Origin: Marinobacterium sp. LSUCC0821
GTDB lineage: Bacteria > Pseudomonadota > Gammaproteobacteria > Pseudomonadales > Balneatricaceae
Length of the DNA stretch: 64,000 nt
Direction: 5' to 3'
Assembly (NCBI RefSeq): GCF_012848475.1
Contig: NZ_CP051666.1
Span: 1,449,501-1,513,500 of the forward strand
Below the pieces are notes generated by a model. That model made no database searches and was not told where the DNA came from. It was given only the letters and a program-made list of their open reading frames with translations. Made by a program: the position numbers and the translations under genes. Shown piece after piece: positions 58,404-64,000 of the stretch (position 1 is its first letter; the number at the start of each line of letters is the position of its first letter).

Positions 58404-59188
58404 TGAACGGTTTTATCGATATCAAAGGCCGTCTTCATGAGACGGTCACTTTCACACCTGAAAGCTACCTTTTTAAAGATGCTGCCTTTGTGCTTCTTCA
58501 CGAAGGGCTAGGCTGTGTTGAGTTGTGGAAGAATTTCCCACAAAACCTCGCTGATGCAATGGGTATGGATGTGGTTGCCTATAGCCGTGCAGGCTATGGT
58601 AAATCATCTCCTGTGGAGGTTCCTCGTGAACTCAGCTACATGCACGAAGAGGCAGAGGAGTGGCTACCGAAAATACTGAAGACGCTCGACTATCAGCGCA
58701 TCATTTTAGTAGGCCACAGTGATGGCGGATCAATTGCCCTCATTCATGCCGGCAGTTGTGCAGATGAGCGCGTCAGTGGTGTTGTGACCCTGGCTGCACA
58801 CGTTTTCAACGAGCCTGTCTGTGTTGCCAGTATCGAAAAGGCTAAAATCGCATTCCAAAAGGGTGACCTTAGACCTGCTCTAGAAAAGTACCACGGTGAC
58901 AATGTCGATGTCGCATTTTGGGGCTGGAACCAAGCCTGGCTTAACCCTGGTTTTCTAAACTGGAACATCGAAGAGTACCTACCGAAAATTCGAATCCCTC
59001 TGCTCGTGGTTCAGGGTGATGCCGACGAATACGGCACCGAACAGCAGGTTGATGCAATCGTCTCAAAAACAGGCGGAGCTGCTGAAAAGCTAATGATCAA
59101 AGAGTGCCGCCACTCAATTCACCGCGATGCGCCAGCAGATCTTATCGGCGCGATTGCAGGTTTTATTGCCAAATACCAACTCGTTTAA
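58403..59188 (+). CDS. Alpha/beta hydrolase of the benzoate-CoA cluster
   Basis: 261 residues. Nucleophile elbow GHSDGG (Ser near residue 104), an acid in VVQGDADEYG and a His in CRHSIHRDAP near the C terminus complete the triad. The GTG start overlaps the ligase stop by one base (TAGTG), so translation is coupled. Proteins of this type accompany benzoyl-CoA pathway genes and may hydrolyse stalled CoA thioesters or lactones; the substrate is unknown. Confidence 0.85.
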   Translation: MNGFIDIKGRLHETVTFTPESYLFKDAAFVLLHEGLGCVELWKNFPQNLADAMGMDVVAYSRAGYGKSSPVEVPRELSYMHEEAEEWLPKILKTLDYQRIILVGHSDGGSIALIHAGSCADERVSGVVTLAAHVFNEPVCVASIEKAKIAFQKGDLRPALEKYHGDNVDVAFWGWNQAWLNPGFLNWNIEEYLPKIRIPLLVVQGDADEYGTEQQVDAIVSKTGGAAEKLMIKECRHSIHRDAPADLIGAIAGFIAKYQLV

Positions 59189-59204
59189 TTTTTAAGGATT
59201 TTTC

Positions 59205-60749
59205 ATGCGCATTAGCAGCTTTCTTGCCGGTCAGTGGCAGGATAATGGGCAGACATTGGCTCAAGTATTTTGTGCTTTAGATGGCACCGTTATGGGCGAC
59301 GTTGTCGGCCACAACACAAATATGGGCGATGCACTCAACTACGCTCGAACTGTCGGTGGACCAGCGCTTCGCAACCTAACCTACGCACAGCGAGGCCAGT
59401 TATTGAAGGCAGTCGCTGCAACACTTGCAGAAAATAAAGCAAAGTATGCTGAGCTTAGTTATAGAAATAATGGCGCCACTGATACTGATACCTTCCTAGA
59501 TGTAGAAGGTGGTATTGGCACCCTTAAGTACTACGCTTCACTAAGTAAAGGCTTGGGTGAGCGTCACTGGATAACCGAAGGCGATATTGAGCCTGTCACT
59601 AAAGATGAGAACTTTCGCGCGGTACATCTTCTGACCCCAATCCGCGGAGTTGCTGTTCACATCAACGCTTTCAACTTCCCAGCCTGGGGCATGCTAGAGA
59701 AGCTTGCTGTCTCCCTTCTTGCTGGTGTGCCTATGTTAGTTAAACCAGCAACAGCTACCCTTCCGGTCGCTTATGAGATGGTAAGAGATATCGTAGCCGC
59801 AGAGATTCTCCCAGCAGGCGTTTTAAGTTTGCTAGCAGGTGGCGGCCGTGATCTGCTAGACCACATTACGTCACAGGATGCCGTGGCTTTTACAGGTTCT
59901 GCTGATACTGCAGAAAAACTTGCAAGCCATCCACGAATGATCAGCGAGCACGTCCGTTTTAACGCAGAAGCAGATAGCATTAACTCGTCGATCCTAGGTC
60001 CCGATCTAAATTCAGAATCAAGCGGTTTCAAATCATTCATTCATGAAGTTTCCAAAGAGATGACCATCAAAGCGGGTCAGAAATGCACAGCAGTTCGCCG
60101 TATTTTTGTTCCAGCAGCACTGCTTGATGATGCGCAACAGGCACTTAGTAACAAGCTTGCCAAAGGAGTACTTGGCGACCCCAAACGTGAAGGCGTGACT
60201 ATGGGGCCACTTGTTAGCGCATCTCAAAAGCAGGCTGCGGTTGACGGAACCGAGCGTCTTGCCAGCGAATGTGAACTTGTCTTCGAAGGTAATCAATCGA
60301 TTGATGGCGATGAAAACGGCTACTATGTGACCCAGAAACTGATGTTGTGCCGCAATCCAGTGGATGCCAAAGTAGTGCATTCGACAGAAGTTTTTGGCCC
60401 TGTTTCAACGCTTATGCCATACAGCTCAAACGAGGAGCTATTTGAGCTAGTTCGCCGTGGCGGTGGCTCACTAGTATCATCGATCTTCACTAATGATGAT
60501 GAGTTTGCGTTTTCTGCAGTTGCAGAACTCGCATCTTCGCACGGCCGACTACTCGTTGTAGATGATACTATTAGTCGCGGGCACTCAGGACACGGTAATG
60601 TAATGCCTAACTGTAATCACGGCGGCCCTGGGCGCGCAGGCGGTGGTAGCGAACTCGGTGGTTTACGAGGACTTGGGTTCTACAACGTCCGCACTGCCGT
60701 GCAAACCAATGTAAACCGTGCTGCAACGCTTGCAGGCGAAATTAGCTAA
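59205..60749 (+). CDS. 3,4-dehydroadipyl-CoA semialdehyde dehydrogenase-like (BoxD/PaaZ N-domain type)
   Basis: 514-residue aldehyde dehydrogenase. FNFPAWGMLEKLAVSLLAG (about 150-168), catalytic Glu in FNAEADSINSS (about 249-259) and catalytic Cys in AGQKCTAVRRIFVP (about 286-299). The closest known families are the N-terminal dehydrogenase of PaaZ and BoxD. PaaZ is about 680 residues with a C-terminal MaoC hydratase; here the protein ends where that domain would begin and no remnant follows, so BoxD fits, in line with the benzoate-CoA ligase. It oxidises the ring-cleavage semialdehyde to a dicarboxylic acid CoA ester. Confidence 0.83.
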   Translation: MRISSFLAGQWQDNGQTLAQVFCALDGTVMGDVVGHNTNMGDALNYARTVGGPALRNLTYAQRGQLLKAVAATLAENKAKYAELSYRNNGATDTDTFLDVEGGIGTLKYYASLSKGLGERHWITEGDIEPVTKDENFRAVHLLTPIRGVAVHINAFNFPAWGMLEKLAVSLLAGVPMLVKPATATLPVAYEMVRDIVAAEILPAGVLSLLAGGGRDLLDHITSQDAVAFTGSADTAEKLASHPRMISEHVRFNAEADSINSSILGPDLNSESSGFKSFIHEVSKEMTIKAGQKCTAVRRIFVPAALLDDAQQALSNKLAKGVLGDPKREGVTMGPLVSASQKQAAVDGTERLASECELVFEGNQSIDGDENGYYVTQKLMLCRNPVDAKVVHSTEVFGPVSTLMPYSSNEELFELVRRGGGSLVSSIFTNDDEFAFSAVAELASSHGRLLVVDDTISRGHSGHGNVMPNCNHGGPGRAGGGSELGGLRGLGFYNVRTAVQTNVNRAATLAGEIS

Positions 60750-60772
60750 CCAAAGGCTAAATAGGAGTTAAG

Positions 60773-61564
60773 ATGCAAGGGCTAGAATCCTTAACAGATC
60801 TCGAAGCTATCAAGGTAGCTGGCGAGAATGGCGTTGTTAGAATCACGCTTAACCGACCTGAGCGCCTTAATAGCTTTAGCAAAACAATGCACTTGGAGCT
60901 TAAACAAGCACTTGCTGCAATCAAACGGTTAAAAGATCTGCGTCTCTTAGTTCTTACTGGTGAAGGACGTGGATTCTGTGCCGGCCAAGATTTGGAAGAG
61001 CGCCGAATTCCAGAGGGGGAGCCACGTCCTGATCTTGGTGACTCACTAAAAAACACCTACAGCCCATTAGTATCTGCTCTACGTGAACTGCCAGTACCAA
61101 CCATTGCCGCGGTCAATGGTGTGGCTGCTGGAGCTGGTGCATCTATAGCACTTGCATGCGATATCGTTATTGCAAAGCGTGGCGCTAAGATGACGTTTCC
61201 ATTCAGCCACCTAGGCTTGGTACCAGATGCTGGGGCTACTTCGACTCTGGTGCGAAATATAGGTCAAGCGCGAGCGATGGCAGTTGCCATGCTTGGCGAG
61301 ATGATTCTTGCTGAAGAGGCAGAACAGATGGGCTTAATCTGGTCAGCAGTCGATGCAGACCAGTTTGAAGATCAGGTTGAGAGCACCATCAAAAATCTAT
61401 TAGGCCGCCCCGCTCTTGGATTGGAGCTCATCAAGCGCTCAATGTATCAAGCTTATGAAAACAGCTTTGCAGAGCAGCTTGAACTAGAAAGCAGCTGTCA
61501 GAAACTAGCGGGCCGCAACCCTGAATTCTGGGATCGCGTGAACGCATTCCTAAACAAGAAGTGA
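60773..61564 (+). CDS. paaG: PaaG-like enoyl-CoA hydratase/isomerase
   Basis: 263-residue crotonase. RGFCAGQDLEERR (about 66-78) and AAVNGVAAGAGASIALACDI (about 113-132); the residues of the second region match PaaG, with Asp in LGLVPDAGATSTLVRNIGQ (about 147-165) where hydratases have Glu. In phenylacetate degradation PaaG isomerises the ring epoxide and the dehydroadipyl-CoA double bond; with BoxD upstream only the second reaction would be needed. The start follows the dehydrogenase by 23 bases with an AGGAG site. Confidence 0.85.
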   Translation: MQGLESLTDLEAIKVAGENGVVRITLNRPERLNSFSKTMHLELKQALAAIKRLKDLRLLVLTGEGRGFCAGQDLEERRIPEGEPRPDLGDSLKNTYSPLVSALRELPVPTIAAVNGVAAGAGASIALACDIVIAKRGAKMTFPFSHLGLVPDAGATSTLVRNIGQARAMAVAMLGEMILAEEAEQMGLIWSAVDADQFEDQVESTIKNLLGRPALGLELIKRSMYQAYENSFAEQLELESSCQKLAGRNPEFWDRVNAFLNKK

Positions 61565-61570
61565 TATGTC

Positions 61571-63118
61571 ATGAGTAATCAAGTTTTAACACCCGAAGAG
61601 ATCAAAACCGTTGGCGTCATTGGCGCTGGAACTATGGGCGCAGGTATTGCACAGGTTGCAGCTCAAGGTGGTTGCAAAGTGACGCTGGTTGATTTGAACA
61701 GCGAAGCCCTCGAACGCGGTATTGCAGGTATTGCAAAAGGTCTAGATGGTTTGGTCGCTCGTGGCAAGATGGATGCTACTCGCGCTAAAGAGATCGTAGC
61801 GGCTATTACACCGGCAACAGAACTTGCAGCACTTGCCGATGCAGATCTTGTTATTGAAGCAATCGTTGAACGCTTAGATGTAAAACAGAGTGTGTTCAAA
61901 GAACTAGAGAGCATCTGCTCTGAGAAGACCATTCTTACAAGTAACACATCGTCAATTTCAATCACCTCTATTGGTGCAGCACTTGAACACCCAGAACGTC
62001 TAGCAGGTCTTCACTTCTTTAATCCTGCACCAATCATGAAGCTGGTTGAAGTGATTCAAGGATTGGCTACAGACAAAGCGGTCATCAATACTTTGCTAAC
62101 GCTTGCAACTGGCTGGGGCAAAACGGCTGTTGCAGCCAAATCAAGTCCTGGCTTCATCGTCAACCGTGTAGCACGTCCATACTATGCAGAGGGCATGCGC
62201 CTGGTTGAAGAGGGTGTTGCATCTGCACCGATGGTTGATGCACTTCTGAAAGAGGCCGGTGGATTCCGCATGGGACCTTTCGAGCTAACCGACCTCATTG
62301 GCCAAGATGTTAACTATGCGGTGACCTGCTCTGTCTTTGATGCTTTCTACAACGACCCTCGCTTTAAGCCATCGCTTGTTCAAAAAGAGCTTGTAGACGC
62401 TGGCTGGCTTGGCCGCAAATCGGGTCGTGGTTTCTACCAGTACGAAAATGGTAACCAGATCAAACCTGAGCTCGAGTGGGATAACATTCGCTTTGGCGGA
62501 TTTTTCCAGATTCGTGAAGTTATTCGTTCACCACAAATAGAAGCTCTACTATCGCGAATTGAAATTGCAGGTGTCGCTCTTCCTTCAGTTACAGAAGGTG
62601 AAGTTGGCGAGATTCGTTTTGCAAATGGCGCACGCCTGATGCTGACCAATGGCCAGACAACTCTTGAGCGCTGTATAGAAGAGAATGATCCATTCATCAT
62701 TCAGTTTGACCTAGCCCTCGATTACCAGAAAGCGACAGCACTAGCTCTTTCATGCCATCCTGAAGTACCCGAAGAGGTTTGGACTGAAGTGTACGCCCTA
62801 CTCGACTTCATCGGCATTAAGAGCATTCGCCTAAAAGATATGCCTGGTCTAGCAGTCATGCGCACCGTCGCTATGCTCATCAATGAAGCAGCTGATGCGC
62901 TGCATTATGGCATTGGCTCAGCAGAGGGTATCGATGCTGCAATGTGTGCTGGCGTGAACTACCCAACAGGTCTTCTAAGCTGGGCAGATCAGTTAGGGGC
63001 TGACTACTTCTTTGAAGTACTCGATAATATGAATCTATTTTATGGAGATGACCGCTACCGTGTATCTCCTGCACTGCAGCAGCACAGCATGGCTGGCATG
63101 CAGTTCCACAGTGTTTAA
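61571..63118 (+). CDS. paaH: 3-hydroxyacyl-CoA dehydrogenase (PaaH/PaaC type)
   Basis: Oxidises 3-hydroxyadipyl-CoA to 3-oxoadipyl-CoA with NAD+. 515 residues: Rossmann loop VIGAGTMGAGIAQVAAQGG (about 16-34), catalytic His in LAGLHFFNPAPIMKLVEV (about 140-157), Asn in SPGFIVNRVARPYYAEG near 195, and a duplicated C-terminal helical domain. The double C-terminal domain and length fit the PaaH/PaaC subfamily rather than short fatty-acid HADs. It starts six bases after paaG. Confidence 0.9.
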   Translation: MSNQVLTPEEIKTVGVIGAGTMGAGIAQVAAQGGCKVTLVDLNSEALERGIAGIAKGLDGLVARGKMDATRAKEIVAAITPATELAALADADLVIEAIVERLDVKQSVFKELESICSEKTILTSNTSSISITSIGAALEHPERLAGLHFFNPAPIMKLVEVIQGLATDKAVINTLLTLATGWGKTAVAAKSSPGFIVNRVARPYYAEGMRLVEEGVASAPMVDALLKEAGGFRMGPFELTDLIGQDVNYAVTCSVFDAFYNDPRFKPSLVQKELVDAGWLGRKSGRGFYQYENGNQIKPELEWDNIRFGGFFQIREVIRSPQIEALLSRIEIAGVALPSVTEGEVGEIRFANGARLMLTNGQTTLERCIEENDPFIIQFDLALDYQKATALALSCHPEVPEEVWTEVYALLDFIGIKSIRLKDMPGLAVMRTVAMLINEAADALHYGIGSAEGIDAAMCAGVNYPTGLLSWADQLGADYFFEVLDNMNLFYGDDRYRVSPALQQHSMAGMQFHSV

Positions 63119-63128
63119 GGAGTGACAC

Positions 63129-64000
63129 ATGCCTGAAGCTTTTATCTGTTTAGCAAAACGTTCAGCAATTGGCCGCTACGCTGGAACACTCGCCGCCGTT
63201 CGTCCAGATGATCTGTTGGGTGATGTCATTCGCCAAACACTGGCGCAAGCACCTAACCTAGATCCTGCATCCATTGAAGATGTACTGATGGGCTGTGCAA
63301 ACCAAGCAGGGGAAGATAACCGCAACGTAGCTCGTATGTCGACGCTACTTGCCGGTATGCCAACTTCTGTTTCAGCAGCAACAATTAACCGTCTCTGTGG
63401 CTCTGGCCTTGATGCTGTAGGCACTATGGCACGCGCTATTAAAGCGGGAGAAATGAGCATCGCGCTTGCCGGTGGTGTCGAATCAATGTCTCGCGCACCC
63501 TATGTAATGGGCAAGTCAGAGACAGCTTTCGGCCGCAGCCAAAAGCTTGAAGATACAACCATGGGCTGGCGCTTTGTGAACCCAATCATGAAGCGCACTC
63601 ATGGCATAGACACTATGCCTCAGACTGCTGACAACGTAGCAGTTGAGTACGGTATCTCACGTGAAGAGCAGGATCAGTTTGCACTTCACAGCCAGCAGAA
63701 AACAGCAGCGGCACAAGTAAACAACCTATTTGCCGACGAGATCGTTCCGATTGCTATCCCGCAACGCAAAGGCGACGCCATCATTTTTGACACTGATGAG
63801 CACCCACGCGCCAGCACAGATATGGCTGCACTCACAAAACTAAAACCGGTTAACGGTGAAGGCGGAACTGTTACTGCGGGTAACGCATCGGGCATCAATG
63901 ACGGTGCTTGTGCTGTACTACTTGCAGATGAAATTGGCTGTCAGCTGCAAGGTCTTGAGCCTATGGCACGTGTGCTAGGCATGGCTACAGCAGGCATTGA
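63129..64000 (+). CDS. paaJ: Beta-ketoadipyl-CoA thiolase, 3' truncated by window edge
   Basis: 290 codons are visible of about 400. Type I thiolase: nucleophile Cys in INRLCGSGLDAVG (about 87-99), and the block AGGVESMSRAPYVMG (about 117-131). The N terminus MPEAFICLAKRSAIGRYAGTL matches PaaJ/PcaF, which cleave 3-oxoadipyl-CoA to succinyl-CoA and acetyl-CoA. The C-terminal catalytic His and second Cys lie outside the window. It begins 10 bases after paaH. Confidence 0.92.
   Translation, partial: MPEAFICLAKRSAIGRYAGTLAAVRPDDLLGDVIRQTLAQAPNLDPASIEDVLMGCANQAGEDNRNVARMSTLLAGMPTSVSAATINRLCGSGLDAVGTMARAIKAGEMSIALAGGVESMSRAPYVMGKSETAFGRSQKLEDTTMGWRFVNPIMKRTHGIDTMPQTADNVAVEYGISREEQDQFALHSQQKTAAAQVNNLFADEIVPIAIPQRKGDAIIFDTDEHPRASTDMAALTKLKPVNGEGGTVTAGNASGINDGACAVLLADEIGCQLQGLEPMARVLGMATAGI

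Noticed and set aside
59205-60772. Possible frameshifted or truncated PaaZ with a lost MaoC hydratase domain
   Set aside because: The gene ends cleanly and paaG starts 23 bases later; no hydratase remnant is present in any frame. A single-domain BoxD-type enzyme is the simpler reading.

Overview
The window reads as ordinary chromosome of a Gram-negative gammaproteobacterium, most likely a marine, Oceanospirillaceae-like relative of Pseudomonas. Reasons: the block ispB / rplU-rpmA-obgE-proB / rpsT / murJ-ribF-ileS-lspA-fkpB / type IV minor pilins follows the Pseudomonas order; fabA-fabB, zipA-ligA, MnmC and a complete system I cytochrome c maturation operon are gammaproteobacterial; and a six-gene Mrp sodium/proton antiporter and a two-subunit sodium:solute symporter fit a salty habitat. 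The species assignment is inference. No rRNA, tRNA, CRISPR, prophage or intact insertion sequence was seen.

Layout. 1-4638 (+): Mrp/Mnh antiporter operon (AB fusion cut by the window edge, C, D, E, F, G). 4667-6469 (-): Wzy/PglL-like membrane glycan ligase. 6589-12330 (+): galU-pgi-UGDH homologue-mnmC; the UGDH homologue has lost its catalytic residues. 12333-16499 (-): yheU, ligA, zipA with a very long acidic linker. 16538-23543 (-): ccmABCDEFGHI, including a 59-residue ccmD. 23653-28235 (-): exonuclease, CBS/DUF294 nucleotidyltransferase, symporter large and small subunits; divergent from them at 28491 (+) is a 1307-residue CrbS-like transporter/kinase/receiver hybrid, so this is probably an acetate-type nutrient-sensing locus. 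32424-34356: nadE flanked by a REP-like palindromic repeat. 34343-39429 (-): six-gene type IV pilin operon with a 672-residue modular pilin and no pilY1. 39492-45824 (-): fkpB, lspA, ileS, ribF, murJ. 46006 (+): rpsT. 46379-49432 (-): proB, obgE, rpmA, rplU, the last preceded by a structured leader RNA. 49712 (+): ispB. 50729 (-): tpm. 51483-53278 (+): fabA, fabB. 53340-55286 (-): stand-alone Lrp/AsnC effector domain, aldo/keto reductase, PaaY-like protein. 55380-64000 (+): aromatic acyl-CoA catabolism.

The last region gives a nearly complete route from benzoate activation to central metabolism: benzoate-CoA ligase, a stand-alone BoxD/PaaZ-type aldehyde dehydrogenase, two crotonases, 3-hydroxyacyl-CoA dehydrogenase and a beta-ketoadipyl-CoA thiolase cut by the window edge. 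The BoxABC ring epoxidation and cleavage enzymes expected between them are not in the window.

The signals most worth following are the catalytically dead UGDH homologue, the modular giant pilin that may stand in for PilY1, the three-copy REP-like palindrome (one degenerate copy supplies a pilin stop codon), the multi-branch rplU leader RNA, and TGCATT direct repeats lying over a promoter in the benzoate cluster.
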